A stretch of 64,000 nucleotides of DNA from Actinomycetes bacterium (GTDB taxonomy: Bacteria > Actinomycetota > Actinomycetes > Actinomycetales > Actinomycetaceae). The stretch covers positions 1 to 64,000 of the forward strand of contig JAFAAX010000006.1 in the NCBI GenBank assembly GCA_023426345.1, given 5' to 3'. The notes under the pieces were generated by a model. That model ran no database searches and had not been told where the DNA came from. It saw nothing but the letters and a program-made list of their open reading frames with translations. The position numbers and the translations under genes were made by a program. Position 1 is the stretch's first letter. Each line of letters starts with the position of its first letter. Shown here in pieces: positions 53,285-62,954 of the stretch.

Positions 53285-55240
53285 GTGAGCCTGCTGGCCA
53301 GGAAGGACCTCGACCAGATCGAGGAGGACTTCGAGGACGAGGACCGCTCGCTCAAGCGCGAGCTGGGCGTGTGGGACATCGCCGTCATGGGCGTGGCCGT
53401 GGCGGTGGGCGCGGGGATCTTCTCCGTCGGCGCGCAGGCCGCAGCCGACTACGCGGGGCCCGCCGTCATCGTGTCCTTCGTCATCGCGGCGCTGATCTGC
53501 GGGTTGGCCGTGATGAACTACGCGGAGTTCTCCTCCTCCGTTCCGGTGTCGGGATCGGCCTACACCTTCAGCTACCTGTCCCTGGGCGAGCTGATCGCCT
53601 GGATCATCGGATGGGACCTCATCCTGGAGATGCTGATGGCGGCCTCCGTCATCGCCGGCTACTGGGGGATCTACCTCAGGGACGTCTTCGGGTTCCTCCG
53701 CGTCGACCTGGCGACGACCTTCCAGGTCGGCGGCGTCACGGTGTCGTGGCCGCCGGTCATCGTCGTCGGGTTCTTCACGGTGCTGCTGGTGCTGGGGACG
53801 AAGCTCACCTCGCGGGTCAACAGCGCGCTGACGATCCTCAAGGTGACGGTCACCGTGTTCATCATCGTCGCAGGCGCCGCCTACATCGACCTGTCGAACT
53901 ACTCGCCGTTCCTGCCGCCCGCCGAGGCGGTGCCCGGTGGAGCCGGGTCCGTGATGACGCAGAGCCTCCTGTCCTTCCTGTCCGGGGCCGAGCCCACCCG
54001 CTACGGCGTCTACGGCCTGTTCGGCGCCTCGGCGCTGGTGTTCTTCGCCTTCATCGGCTTCGACGTCGTGGCCACCACCGCGGAGGAGGCGAAGGACCCC
54101 CAGCGCACCCTGCCGCGCGGGATCTTCGGCGGCCTGGCGCTGGTGTCCCTGCTCTACATCGCGGTGACGGTCGTCGTCACCGGCATGGTGTCCTACCGGG
54201 ATCTGGCGGCGTCGGAGGATCCGTCCCTGGCCACCGCGTTCAGCCTGGTCGGCGCCCATTGGGCGGGCACCGCCATCACGATCGGGATCCTCATCGGACT
54301 GACGACGGTCATCATGGTGCTGCTGCTGGGGCTGACGCGCGTCGTGTTCTCCATGAGCCGGGACGGGCTGCTGCCGCGCGGGATCTCGAAGACCGGCGCC
54401 CACGGGACGCCGGCGCGCCTCCAGATCGCGGCGGGCGTGGTGGTGGCCGTCATCGCCGCCGTCGGGGACGTCGGCACGCTGTCCGAGATGATCAACATCG
54501 GCACGCTCAGCGCGTTCATCCTGGTGAGCTTCTCCGTGCCCGTGCTGCGGCGGCGCTACCCCGATCTGCCGCGCGGGTTCCGCGTGCCGCTGTCGCCCTG
54601 GCTGCCCATCCTGTCCGGGGTGCTGTGCCTCTGGCTGACGACGAATCTGGCCGTGGAGACCTGGTTGCGGTTCGTCGTCTGGCTGATGGTCGGGCTGGCG
54701 ATCTACTTCGGATACTCCTATTCGCACTCGCGCGTCCAGCGCGAGGCGCATGAGCGCAACCCGTTGGCCGCTCTCGCGGTCGAGGCTCCCGGGGAGGGGG
54801 CGGCGGGCCCAGCGGCGCGGCCGGCCGCCCCGGGTCGGGCGGCTGCCCCGGGTCGGCCGGGCACCGCCGGTCCGATGCCGGCGTTCAGCGTCCCCGCGAT
54901 CACACGCGCCGCCGAGGTCCTCATCGGCCTGGCCGTGCTGGCGATCGCCGTCGAGGCGGTGCTGCTGTTCTCCGGCGCGGTCGGAGCAGACGCGCTGCCG
55001 ACGCCGGTCGTGTGGGCGCTGATCCTGGCCGCGGTGCCGGGCGTCGTCGTCGCTCACGCCGCGATGCGCCGCGCCGAGGCGACCGAACGCGAATGGGATC
55101 TCGCCCCGGTCGAGCGCCGTCCCACCGGCGCGGCCATCGGGGCGGCGACCCGGCTGCCACTGCGCGCGCTGTCGGCGGGCTACGCGACGATCGGCGCGGG
55201 CGTCGTCATCGGCATCGTCCACGTCGTCGAGCGCCTCTGA
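53285..55240 (+). CDS. APC-superfamily amino-acid permease (CAT type)
   Basis: A 651-residue membrane protein. Twelve or more hydrophobic segments begin VWDIAVMGVAVAVGAGIFSVG, the first-helix APC signature, with SVPVSGSAYTFSYLSLGE and FIGFDVVATTAEEAKDPQRTLPRGI as CAT-type hallmarks. After about residue 490 there is a Pro/Ala/Gly-rich cytoplasmic stretch and then two further membrane helices. It probably imports cationic or other amino acids by proton symport; the specificity is not assignable. Start GTG 53285 follows AGGAG by nine bases. It is preceded by a variant of the dispersed repeat (CGTCCTCGTC at 53255-53264). Confidence 0.88.
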   Translation: MSLLARKDLDQIEEDFEDEDRSLKRELGVWDIAVMGVAVAVGAGIFSVGAQAAADYAGPAVIVSFVIAALICGLAVMNYAEFSSSVPVSGSAYTFSYLSLGELIAWIIGWDLILEMLMAASVIAGYWGIYLRDVFGFLRVDLATTFQVGGVTVSWPPVIVVGFFTVLLVLGTKLTSRVNSALTILKVTVTVFIIVAGAAYIDLSNYSPFLPPAEAVPGGAGSVMTQSLLSFLSGAEPTRYGVYGLFGASALVFFAFIGFDVVATTAEEAKDPQRTLPRGIFGGLALVSLLYIAVTVVVTGMVSYRDLAASEDPSLATAFSLVGAHWAGTAITIGILIGLTTVIMVLLLGLTRVVFSMSRDGLLPRGISKTGAHGTPARLQIAAGVVVAVIAAVGDVGTLSEMINIGTLSAFILVSFSVPVLRRRYPDLPRGFRVPLSPWLPILSGVLCLWLTTNLAVETWLRFVVWLMVGLAIYFGYSYSHSRVQREAHERNPLAALAVEAPGEGAAGPAARPAAPGRAAAPGRPGTAGPMPAFSVPAITRAAEVLIGLAVLAIAVEAVLLFSGAVGADALPTPVVWALILAAVPGVVVAHAAMRRAEATEREWDLAPVERRPTGAAIGAATRLPLRALSAGYATIGAGVVIGIVHVVERL

Positions 55241-55259
55241 GCCGGCCTGGGGCCGACCC

Positions 55260-55359
55260 GGGGAAGGGATCTGCCCGGAGGGAAGCGAAGTCCCCATGAG
55301 GCAGCTCTACAGCGCTTCCCTGCGAGCAGTTCCCTTCCCCGAGGGCAGATCGCTTCCCC
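55260..55359. repeat. Large nested inverted repeat between convergent genes
   Basis: GGGGAAGGGATCTGCCC (55260-55276) faces GGGCAGATCGCTTCCCC (55343-55359), 16 of 17 positions pairing. Inside, GGGAAGCG (55280-55287) faces CGCTTCCC (55313-55320). It could fold into a 100-base cruciform or a two-way terminator for the permease and GT2 genes that converge here. Confidence 0.7.
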
Positions 55360-55417
55360 GCGGGTGGGTCCTCCTCGTGTCCGAGCGCCCGCACCGGCGG
55401 AGCCGGCGCCGCCCTCG

Positions 55418-56314
55418 TCAGTCTGGAAGGGGAGCGCCCTCGTGCGAACCCGCCCGGGCAGAGGCGACCCGCACGACGGCCGCCATCCCTCCGTCGCCGA
55501 AGCTCGCCTCATCCAGGGGGATCGCCGGGTCCGCGAGCGCGGCGCGCTCCCAGTCGCGCAGGCGAGCGGTCGCGGCGGCGTCCTGGGCGGTGACGCGCGC
55601 GCGGACCTCGGCCGTGTACAGGTCGGGATGGCGATCCATGAGCGACGCCACGAGGTCCGCGCGGTGATCCATGCTGACCACGTTCGCCGAGTCCGGCGCG
55701 GTCCGGTACTCGATCAGCGGCTCCGGGAGCACGGCGAGGCGTCCGCCGCCCGACAGCACGGTGAGGAAGAAGTCCCAGTCCTCGAAGCCTGAGCGCATGT
55801 CCTCGGCGTATCCGCCGGTGCGCGCCCAGGCCTCCCGGCGCAGCGTGAGCGTCGCCGGGCAGGCATTGCGCGCGAGGAACGCGGACACGTCCCCTCCCGC
55901 GGGCGTGACCACGGCGTGCGCGACGCCGAACATCCTCATCGACGAGGACGCCCCCACCGCTGTCGGATCGGCGATCAGCGCATGCACGGTCCGCCGGAGG
56001 AACTCGGGCGCCAGGCGGTCGTCCCCGTCCAGCACGGTGACGAACGCGCAGTCGCCGCAGGCGGCCAGGCCGCGGTTGCGCGCAGCGGAGACGCCGAGGT
56101 TCGGTTGGCGGATGACCTCGACCGGCGGCCGGCCCACGCCGGTGGGAGACGCGGCGAGCGTCTCGAGCACTTCCAACGAGCCGGGATCCGTCGAGCCGTC
56201 GTCCACCACGATCACGCGGTCCGGCCGCAACGTCTGGGCCAGGGCGGAGTCCACGGCCTCCTGCACCATCGCGCCCTGGTCGAAGGCGGTGATGACGATT
56301 CCGGTGCGCGGCAT
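55418..56314 (-). CDS. Family 2 glycosyltransferase
   Basis: A 298-residue GT2 enzyme: [33 protein letters not shown] and the metal-binding VLDGDDRL motif near residue 95, with a late [12 protein letters not shown] acceptor-site segment. It would transfer a sugar from a nucleotide donor to a surface glycan or lipid at the cytoplasmic face. A TACGCT box (minus strand, 56326-56321) lies six bases before the ATG and no ribosome site is present, so the mRNA is probably leaderless. Alone between the APC permease and ilvD. Acceptor unknown. Confidence 0.87.
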   Translation of the reverse strand: MPRTGIVITAFDQGAMVQEAVDSALAQTLRPDRVIVVDDGSTDPGSLEVLETLAASPTGVGRPPVEVIRQPNLGVSAARNRGLAACGDCAFVTVLDGDDRLAPEFLRRTVHALIADPTAVGASSSMRMFGVAHAVVTPAGGDVSAFLARNACPATLTLRREAWARTGGYAEDMRSGFEDWDFFLTVLSGGGRLAVLPEPLIEYRTAPDSANVVSMDHRADLVASLMDRHPDLYTAEVRARVTAQDAAATARLRDWERAALADPAIPLDEASFGDGGMAAVVRVASARAGSHEGAPLPD

Positions 56315-56433
56315 GGGTCCAGCGTAGAGGCGCCGGGGAGGGGCGCAGGCTCGGGCGCTGGCGCCGCGTCCACGTCGCGACCCCGGCGGGCGGAGCCGGC
56401 GGGGCCCCGCCTAGGCTGGTCGCACTCCGCCGC

Positions 56434-56462
56434 ACGAGGGCGGACCGCGTGTCGCCCTCGTC
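56434..56462. repeat. Dispersed repeat copy upstream of ilvD
   Basis: CGAGGGCG (56435-56442) and CGCCCTCG (56453-56460) form a perfect 8-bp hairpin with a ten-base loop, the second arm being part of GTCGCCCTCGTC. It ends 34 bases before the ilvD start and overlaps the likely leader of the ilvD mRNA. Confidence 0.6.
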
Positions 56463-56496
56463 AGGCGTGGAGGCGGCAACAACCAGGGAGGACCAC

Positions 56497-58383
56497 ATGA
56501 GCCGGCAACTGCGTTCGGCGACCTCGACCATGGGTCGCCACATGGCCGGTGCGCGCGCGCTGTGGCGTGCGACCGGGATGGGGGACGACGATTTCGGCAA
56601 GCCGATCATCGCCGTCGTCAACTCGTTCACGGAGTTCGTCCCCGGCCACGTCCACCTGCGCGATGTCGGAAAGCTGGTGGCCGACGCCATCAAGGACGCC
56701 GGCGGGGTCGCCAAAGAGTTCAACACGATCGCCGTCGACGACGGCATCGCGATGGGCCACGGCGGCATGCTGTACTCCCTGCCCAGCCGCGAGGTCATCG
56801 CGGACTCCGTGGAGTACATGGTCAACGCCCACTGCGCCGACGCCATGGTGTGCATCTCGAACTGCGACAAGATCACGCCGGGCATGCTCATCGCGGCGAT
56901 GCGCCTCAACATCCCCGTCGTGTTCGTCTCCGGTGGGCCGATGGAGGCCGGCAAGAACATCCCCGCGGAGGACATCGTCGGGCCCTCGACGATGGGCCAT
57001 GGCAACCTCATCACCGTGATGAACGCGACGGCCAACGACGACATCTCCGACGACGAGCTGCTGCGCATGGAGCGGCTGGCGTGCCCGACGTGCGGGTCGT
57101 GCTCCGGGATGTTCACCGCGAATTCGATGAACTCGCTCACCGAGGCCCTGGGGCTGGCGCTGCCGGGCAACGGCTCGACGCTGGCCACCCAGGTGGCGCG
57201 CCGGGACCTGTTCGTCCGCGCCGGGCAGACCATCGTCGAGCTGTGCCGGCGCTACTACGGCGAGGAGGACGACTCCGTGGCGCCGCGCGCCATCGCCACG
57301 AAGGACGCCTTCTGGAACGCGATGACGATGGACATGGCGATGGGCGGATCGTCGAACACGGTCCTCCACCTGCTGGCCGCCGCGCACGAGGGCGGCGTGG
57401 ACTTCGACCTCGATGACATCGCGGAGCTCGGGCGCACCGTCCCCTGCCTGGCCAAGGTCGCCCCGAACCACAACGACTACCACATGGAGGACGTCCACCG
57501 GGCCGGTGGCATCCCCGCCATCCTGGGCGAGCTCGATCGCGGCGGGTTCCTCCGCCACACGGTGCATGCGGTGCATGCGCCGGACCTGGACCACTGGCTG
57601 GCCGACTGGGACATCCGCGGCGGGCATGCCACCGCGGTCGCCGACAAGCTGTGGCACGCGGCCCCCGGCAATGTGCGCACGACGGAGGCGTTCTCCACGG
57701 ACAACCAGTGGAAGACGTTGGATACCGATCCCGTCAACGGCTGCATCCACGACGTCGAGCACGCCTACACGGCCAACGGCGGCCTCACGGTCCTGTCCGG
57801 CAACCTCGCGCCCGAGGGCGCCATCATCAAGGCGGCCGGCATCGACCCCGACCTGTTCCATTTCGAGGGCACGGCCCTGGTGTGCGAATCCCAGGACGAG
57901 GCCGTGCAGAGGATCCTCGACAAGACCGTCCAGCCCGGTCAGGTCGTCGTCATCCGGTACGAGGGGCCCTCCGGCGGCCCCGGCATGCAGGAGATGCTCT
58001 ACCCGACGTCCTTCCTCAAGGGCCGCGGACTGGGCAAGGCGTGCGCGCTCATCACCGACGGCCGCTTCTCGGGCGGCACCTCCGGCGTGTCGGTCGGCCA
58101 CATCTCGCCCGAGGCCGCCGCCGGCGGGTTGATCGGCCTCATCGAGGACGGGGACCGCATCGTCATCGATGTCACCGAGGGACGGCTGGAGCTGGAGGTC
58201 CCCGAGGACGAGCTGGCGCGTCGCCGCGCCGCCCAGGAGGCCCGGGACGAGCCCTGGACGCCCGTCTCCCGCGACCGCGTCGTCTCTCCGGCGCTGCAGC
58301 TCTACGCGGCGACCGCGCTGTCCGCCTCACAGGGCGCCGCGCGCGACGTCACGAAGGTGACGGGCCCGCGCCACCGCCATTGA
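56497..58383 (+). CDS. ilvD: Dihydroxy-acid dehydratase
   Basis: A 628-residue iron-sulphur dehydratase that turns 2,3-dihydroxyisovalerate or dihydroxy-3-methylvalerate into the 2-oxo acids used by IlvE. Cluster-binding cysteines appear in [12 protein letters not shown] and [17 protein letters not shown]; the C-terminal [17 protein letters not shown] is intact. ATG 56497 has AGGGAGGA upstream. The length above 600 is typical of the IlvD type found in enterobacteria and many Actinobacteria. Confidence 0.95.
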   Translation: MSRQLRSATSTMGRHMAGARALWRATGMGDDDFGKPIIAVVNSFTEFVPGHVHLRDVGKLVADAIKDAGGVAKEFNTIAVDDGIAMGHGGMLYSLPSREVIADSVEYMVNAHCADAMVCISNCDKITPGMLIAAMRLNIPVVFVSGGPMEAGKNIPAEDIVGPSTMGHGNLITVMNATANDDISDDELLRMERLACPTCGSCSGMFTANSMNSLTEALGLALPGNGSTLATQVARRDLFVRAGQTIVELCRRYYGEEDDSVAPRAIATKDAFWNAMTMDMAMGGSSNTVLHLLAAAHEGGVDFDLDDIAELGRTVPCLAKVAPNHNDYHMEDVHRAGGIPAILGELDRGGFLRHTVHAVHAPDLDHWLADWDIRGGHATAVADKLWHAAPGNVRTTEAFSTDNQWKTLDTDPVNGCIHDVEHAYTANGGLTVLSGNLAPEGAIIKAAGIDPDLFHFEGTALVCESQDEAVQRILDKTVQPGQVVVIRYEGPSGGPGMQEMLYPTSFLKGRGLGKACALITDGRFSGGTSGVSVGHISPEAAAGGLIGLIEDGDRIVIDVTEGRLELEVPEDELARRRAAQEARDEPWTPVSRDRVVSPALQLYAATALSASQGAARDVTKVTGPRHRH

Positions 58384-58461
58384 CGAGGGCGACCCGCGTG
58401 GCCAGGTTCGGTGTGAACCCGGCCGCGCGGGCGCCCCGGCGGAGCCGGGGCCGTCCTCGTC
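58382..58461. repeat. Complete copy of the dispersed palindromic repeat (between ilvD and cimA)
   Basis: Outer arms GACGAGGGCG (58382-58391) and CGTCCTCGTC (58452-58461) enclose an inner hairpin, GGCCAGGTTC (58400-58409) against GAACCCGGCC (58415-58424), and a GCCCCGGCGGAGCCGGGGC stem. This is the best-preserved example of the word family listed in the findings. Confidence 0.75.
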
Positions 58462-58561
58462 CATCGACAAGAAGATCGGGGAAGATCCGCGGCCAGCCGG
58501 CGGCGCGCCACATCCCGGGCGAGCGCACCCGACGCGACGCGGACGCGCGACACTGTCCCGC

Positions 58562-60289
58562 ATGACACACGTGGCCCTGTACGACACGACCCTGCGCGAC
58601 GGCGCCCAGCAGGAGGGGATCAGCCTGTCGGTCGCCGACAAGCTGGCGGCGATGCGGATCCTGGACGGACTGGGCGTCGATGTCATCGAGGGCGGGTGGC
58701 CGGGCGCGATCCCCAAGGACACCGAGTTCTTCGCGGCGGCGCGCGAGGCGATCCTCGCCGAGCCGCTGGTCCACGCGCGCCTGGCGGCCTTCGGCGCCAC
58801 AACGCACGCGGGAGCCGCGCCCGGGGACGATCCCCAGGTCCTGGCGCTGCGCGACTCGGGCGCCCCGATCATCACGCTCGTCGCGAAGTCGGACCCCCGC
58901 CACGTCGAGCAGGCGCTGCGCACGACGCGGGAGGAGAACCTCCGCATGGTCGCCGACACGGTCGCCTGGCTATCGACGCCCGGCAACGGGGGCGCCGGCG
59001 GCGAGGGGGCGGAGGTCATGGTCGACCTCGAGCACTACTTCGACGGTCTCACCGCGGATCCCGACTACGGCCTGGAGGTCCTGCTGGCGGCCGCCCGCGC
59101 AGGGGCGGTGGCGGTCATCCCCTGCGACACGAACGGCGGGAACCTGCCCGGCGGGATCGCACGCGAGGTGGCGCGCGCCCGGGCCGCGCTGGACGACGCC
59201 GGGTTCGCCCACGTGGTCGTCGGGATCCACACCCACAACGACACGGGCTGCGCGGTGGCGAACGCGCTGGCGGCCGTGGAGGCCGGTGCCCGCCAGGTCC
59301 AGGGCACGGTCAACGGGTACGGGGAGCGCACCGGCAACGCGAACCTCCTGACGTGCCTGGCGAACCTGCAGCTCAAGATGGGGTACCAGGCGGTCGCCGA
59401 GGAGAGCCTGGCCCGGCTCGGCGAGGTCTCCCGGCAGATGTCCGAACTCACCAACATCGTCCCCTTCACGCGCGAGCCCTACACGGGGGCCTCGGCGTTC
59501 GCTCACAAGGCAGGTCTGCACGCTTCCGCGATCCGCGTCAACGCCGACCTCTACCAGCACATCACGCCGGAGACCGTCGGAAACGGGATGCGGATGCTGG
59601 TCTCGGAGATGGCGGGACGCTCGTCCATCGAGCTCAAGGCCCGCGAGCTGGGCGTCGACCTGTCCGGCCGGCCCGGCGTCGCCCAGGAGGTCGCGCGCGT
59701 CGTCAAGGAGCGCGAGGCCCAGGGATACACGTACGACGCCGCCGACGCCTCCTTCGAGCTGCTCCTGCGCGACCAGCTGGGGATGCTCCCGCGTTTCGCC
59801 CGGGTGGAGTCGTGGAAGGTGACGTCGGGGGAGCGCTTCGACCTTCCGGGGCTCGTCGCGCCGTCCGGGGCGGGCCGGGTCCAGGGAGCCGGCGGCCAGG
59901 CGGGCGGGTCCGTCATCGACGAGGGCGTCCCCTCCTTCGCCGAGTCCGAGGCCACCGTCAAGGTGCGCACCGGTCACCGCCACATCCGCACCGCCGAGGG
60001 CAACGGCCCGCTCAACGCCCTGGACCGGGCGCTGCGGGCGGCGCTCGCCCGGGACTACCCGGAGGTCGCGGCCACGCGGCTCACCGATTTCCGGGTGCGG
60101 ATCCTCGATGCGCAGCATGCCGGTACCGACGCGGTCATCCGGGTCCTCATCACGCTGACCGACGGCACGCGGACCTGGTCGACGGTCGGCGTGGGCACCG
60201 ACGTCATCGAGGCGTCCTGGGAGGCCCTGTTCGACGGGTACTGGTGGGGCATGGTCGCCTCAGGCGTGGAGTCACTGTTGGAGGCCTGA
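58562..60289 (+). CDS. cimA: Citramalate synthase
   Basis: A 575-residue member of the 2-isopropylmalate/homocitrate/citramalate synthase family, of the DUF/CimA type (TIGR00977-like). The active-site YDTTLRDGAQQEG, the metal site HTHNDTGCAVANAL and GTVNGYGERTGNANL are intact, and an ACT-like leucine-synthase regulatory domain covers residues about 445-570. It condenses pyruvate with acetyl-CoA to citramalate, starting isoleucine synthesis without threonine. A Gly-rich linker before the regulatory domain (about 438-455) contains a coding copy of GACGAGGGCG (59918-59927). No ribosome site is evident before ATG 58562; a GACACT box ends seven bases upstream, so a leaderless start is possible. 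Confidence 0.9.
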   Translation: MTHVALYDTTLRDGAQQEGISLSVADKLAAMRILDGLGVDVIEGGWPGAIPKDTEFFAAAREAILAEPLVHARLAAFGATTHAGAAPGDDPQVLALRDSGAPIITLVAKSDPRHVEQALRTTREENLRMVADTVAWLSTPGNGGAGGEGAEVMVDLEHYFDGLTADPDYGLEVLLAAARAGAVAVIPCDTNGGNLPGGIAREVARARAALDDAGFAHVVVGIHTHNDTGCAVANALAAVEAGARQVQGTVNGYGERTGNANLLTCLANLQLKMGYQAVAEESLARLGEVSRQMSELTNIVPFTREPYTGASAFAHKAGLHASAIRVNADLYQHITPETVGNGMRMLVSEMAGRSSIELKARELGVDLSGRPGVAQEVARVVKEREAQGYTYDAADASFELLLRDQLGMLPRFARVESWKVTSGERFDLPGLVAPSGAGRVQGAGGQAGGSVIDEGVPSFAESEATVKVRTGHRHIRTAEGNGPLNALDRALRAALARDYPEVAATRLTDFRVRILDAQHAGTDAVIRVLITLTDGTRTWSTVGVGTDVIEASWEALFDGYWWGMVASGVESLLEA

Positions 60290-60325
60290 CCGCGCCTTCC
60301 CCGCCCTTCGACGCCCGCCATCTCG

Positions 60326-60367
60326 GGGAGGGGGCGGCGCAGTTGCCGCTGGGGGATGACCCCTCCC
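60326..60367 (+). terminator. cimA terminator hairpin
   Basis: GGGAGGGG (60326-60333) pairs with CCCCTCCC (60360-60367), with a second stem GCGGC/GCCGC inside. It stands 37 bases after the cimA stop. No U-tract. Confidence 0.5.
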
Positions 60368-60489
60368 GGGCGGACGCTGCCGCGCCGACGGACCGTCGGC
60401 GCGCCTCGCGTCGACGTGATCCGTCCCACGTCCGACTCGGGAGTCTGACCGACGCTCCGGTCTGCACAGGGCGGCCCCGAGGCGCGAGA

Positions 60490-61548
60490 ATGGAGCCCAT
60501 GCACGGTGAGTACAAGGTCCCTGGTGGCAAGCTGGTCGTCGTCGATGTCGAGGAGAAGGACGGGGCCCTGCACGACCTGCGCGTCGCGGGCGACTTCTTC
60601 CTGGAGCCCGACGAGGCCCTGGAGCGCATCACGGCGGCGATCGACGGGGCGCCCACCGACATCTCCGCGGCGGAGATCGCGGACCGCATCCGCTCGGCCG
60701 TCCTGCCCACCGACACGCTGTTCGGTCTGACTCCGGAGGGCGTCGGCGTCGCGGTGCGCCGTGCGCTCGGGCAGGCCCTGAGCTGGGAGGACATCGACTT
60801 CGACGTCATCCACGGCCCCGTGGTCGACCCGATGATGAACGTCGCGATGGACGAGACCCTGGTGGAGGAGGTCGCCGCTGGACGCCGCAAGCCGTTCATG
60901 CGCCTGTGGGAGTGGAACGCCCCGCAGGTCGTCATCGGCTCCTTCCAGTCCTACGACAACGAGATCAACCAGGAGGGCGTCGACCGTTATGGCATCACGG
61001 TCTCCCGGCGGGTCACCGGCGGCGGCGCGATGTTCATGGAGCCCGGCAACTGCGTGACGTACTCGCTGGTCATCCCGCAGGCCCTGGTCGACGGCCTGAG
61101 CTTCGAGCAGTCCTACCCGTTCCTCGACCAGTGGACGATGGAGGCCCTGGAGAAGGTCGGCGTCAAAGCGCGTTACGTCCCCCTCAACGACATCGCCTCC
61201 GAGGCGGGCAAGATCGGCGGCGCCGCGCAGAAGCGCTTCGCCAACGGGTACATGGTCCACCACGTCACGATGTCCTACGACATCGACGCCGCGAAGATGA
61301 TGGAGGTCCTGCGCATCGGGAAGGAGAAGGTCCGCGACAAGGGGACGCGCTCGGCCATCAAGCGGGTCGATCCGATGCGCTCGCAGACCGGCATGGAGCG
61401 CGAGGCCATCCTCGACGCCTTCTACGATCATTTCAAGGAGAAGTACGGGGCCACCGACGGCGAGATCACCGCGCGCGACCTCGAGGTCGCGCGCGACCGC
61501 TGTGTGACGAAGTTCTCCACCGACGCCTGGACGCACCGCCTCCCCTGA
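60490..61548 (+). CDS. lplA: Lipoate-protein ligase A
   Basis: A 352-residue (349 if ATG 60499 is used) two-domain ligase with the small accessory domain first (HGEYKVPGGKLVVVDVEEK) and then the BPL/LplA/LipB catalytic fold: PMMNVAMDETLVEE, RRVTGGGAMFMEPGN and KIGGAAQKRFANGYMVHH, the lysine of the last block being catalytic. It attaches scavenged lipoate, via lipoyl-AMP, to 2-oxo acid dehydrogenase or glycine-cleavage proteins. GAGG eight bases before 60490 supports that start, though the family usually begins at MHGEYKVPGG. Confidence 0.9.
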   Translation: MEPMHGEYKVPGGKLVVVDVEEKDGALHDLRVAGDFFLEPDEALERITAAIDGAPTDISAAEIADRIRSAVLPTDTLFGLTPEGVGVAVRRALGQALSWEDIDFDVIHGPVVDPMMNVAMDETLVEEVAAGRRKPFMRLWEWNAPQVVIGSFQSYDNEINQEGVDRYGITVSRRVTGGGAMFMEPGNCVTYSLVIPQALVDGLSFEQSYPFLDQWTMEALEKVGVKARYVPLNDIASEAGKIGGAAQKRFANGYMVHHVTMSYDIDAAKMMEVLRIGKEKVRDKGTRSAIKRVDPMRSQTGMEREAILDAFYDHFKEKYGATDGEITARDLEVARDRCVTKFSTDAWTHRLP

Positions 61549-61677
61549 TCCGGGGTCTCGACGCGTCATGCGCCGCCGAAACCCCTCTTCAGACCCGTCG
61601 ACGAGGGCGACCCGCGCTCGCGCGGATTCGCGGCAGAGGGCACGGCGGTTTCTGTGGGGGCCGGCCGGCCGCTCAAC

Positions 61678-61730
61678 CGAACTCGCGGCCGAACAGGACC
61701 GAACTCGCGGCCGAACAGGACCGAAGTCGG
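61678..61730. repeat. 22-bp tandem repeat, 2.4 copies
   Basis: The unit CGAACTCGCGGCCGAACAGG plus AC occurs at 61678-61699 and, without a mismatch, at 61700-61721, with a partial third copy to 61730. It lies in the gap between lplA and the minus-strand yggS gene, after a GACGAGGGCGACC copy at 61600-61612. Confidence 0.85.
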
Positions 61731-61761
61731 CGGATGTGGCGGCTTCCGTGAGAGGCGGGGG

Positions 61762-62475
61762 TCAGGCGATCGGTGGCCGGGGGCCGAAGACGTCGGTGCC
61801 GACGCGCACCAGCGTGGCCCCCTCGGCGATGGCCCACTCGAGGTCGGCGGACATCCCCATGGACAGGGCCAGATCGGACTCGGGGACCGCGAGCCTCTCG
61901 GAGGAGCGGTCCCGGATCGCTCGCAGCAGCGCGTAGGAGCGGCGCACGGCGCCCTCGTCGTCGGCGTTGAGGCCGACGGTCATGAACCCCTCGAGCCGCA
62001 GGCTCGGGCACAGCTCGACGGCCTCCACCAGGCAGGGCGCGTCCTGGGGCGAGCAGCCGTGCTTGGAGGGCTCGCCCGACGTGTTGACCTGGACGTAGAC
62101 GGGCACCTTCATCCCGGCGCGCTGGGCCCGCAGGCCCAGCGCATCCACCAGAGCGGGACTGCCGACGGTCTCGACCAGGTCGGCGCAGGCCAGGGCGTGG
62201 TTGATCTTGTTGGTCTGGAGCGGGCCGATGAGGTGGATGCGGGCGCCCGGCACGTGGCGGATGGCCTCCTCGGTGGCCTGCGCCTCCTGCACGCGGTTGT
62301 GCCCGAGGATCACGGGAAGACCGCGATCGGCCAGCGCCTGAGCGGCCTCCTGGCAGACGGGCGCCGTCCGGGTCTTGACGGCCAGCTCCAGAGTGACCTC
62401 ATCGGATCTGCCGCACCGGGCGCGGGCCGCGTCGATGCGGTCGCGGACGCGATCGATTCTTTGCTCAACGGTCAC
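61762..62475 (-). CDS. YggS/PLPBP-family pyridoxal-phosphate homeostasis protein
   Basis: A 237-residue alanine-racemase-like single-barrel protein that binds PLP on the lysine of LELAVKTRTAPV and is involved in vitamin B6 and amino-acid homeostasis, without known catalysis. GHNRVQEAQAT, HLIGPLQTNKIN, VNTSGEPSKHGCSP and the late SMGMSADLEWAIAEGATLVRVG match the family. GTG 62475 starts six bases after TACCAT (minus strand, 62487-62482), indicating a leaderless mRNA. Confidence 0.92.
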   Translation of the reverse strand: MTVEQRIDRVRDRIDAARARCGRSDEVTLELAVKTRTAPVCQEAAQALADRGLPVILGHNRVQEAQATEEAIRHVPGARIHLIGPLQTNKINHALACADLVETVGSPALVDALGLRAQRAGMKVPVYVQVNTSGEPSKHGCSPQDAPCLVEAVELCPSLRLEGFMTVGLNADDEGAVRRSYALLRAIRDRSSERLAVPESDLALSMGMSADLEWAIAEGATLVRVGTDVFGPRPPIA

Positions 62476-62564
62476 CTGCCGATGGTACGCGGATCGGGGC
62501 GGCCCGCGCACGTTCCTGGTCGCATGACACAATGGCTGGCACACTCGTTCACCGGAGGCTCCCG

Positions 62565-62954
62565 ATGCGCACTCTGCTCAACATCATCTGGTTCGTGCTG
62601 GCGGGATGGGAACTCTGCCTCGCATACTTGCTCTTCGGCGCCCTGGCCTGCGTGTTCGTCGTGACGATCCCGGCCGGTGTCGCGTGCTTCCGGATCGCCG
62701 GATATGTCATCTGGCCCTTCGGGCGAGAGGTGGTCGACAAGCCCGGCGCCGGCGGAGGATCCGCGGTGATGAACGTCGTCTGGTTCCTGGTCGCCGGGCT
62801 GTGGCTGTCCCTCGCCCACGTCACCACCGCGATCGCCCAGGCGGTGACGATCGTCGGGATCCCGGTGGCCATCGCCAACATCAAGCTCATCCCGGTCACC
62901 TGCTTCCCGTTCGGCAAACAGGTGGTCAGCAATCCCCGCGCGAGCATCCTGTGA
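62565..62954 (+). CDS. YccF-family inner-membrane protein
   Basis: A 129-residue protein of two similar halves, each a YccF (DUF307) unit: NIIWFVLAGWELCLAYLLFG, GVACFRIAGYVIWPFGREVV and, later, NVVWFLVAGLWLSLAHVTTA and CFPFGKQVV. About four membrane segments. Function unknown. ATG 62565 has CGGAGG six bases upstream. The stop overlaps the next gene. Confidence 0.9.
   Translation: MRTLLNIIWFVLAGWELCLAYLLFGALACVFVVTIPAGVACFRIAGYVIWPFGREVVDKPGAGGGSAVMNVVWFLVAGLWLSLAHVTTAIAQAVTIVGIPVAIANIKLIPVTCFPFGKQVVSNPRASIL

Noticed and set aside
61678..61730. CRISPR array
   Set aside because: The tandem units abut with no spacers, and no cas genes are nearby. No CRISPR array was seen anywhere in the window.
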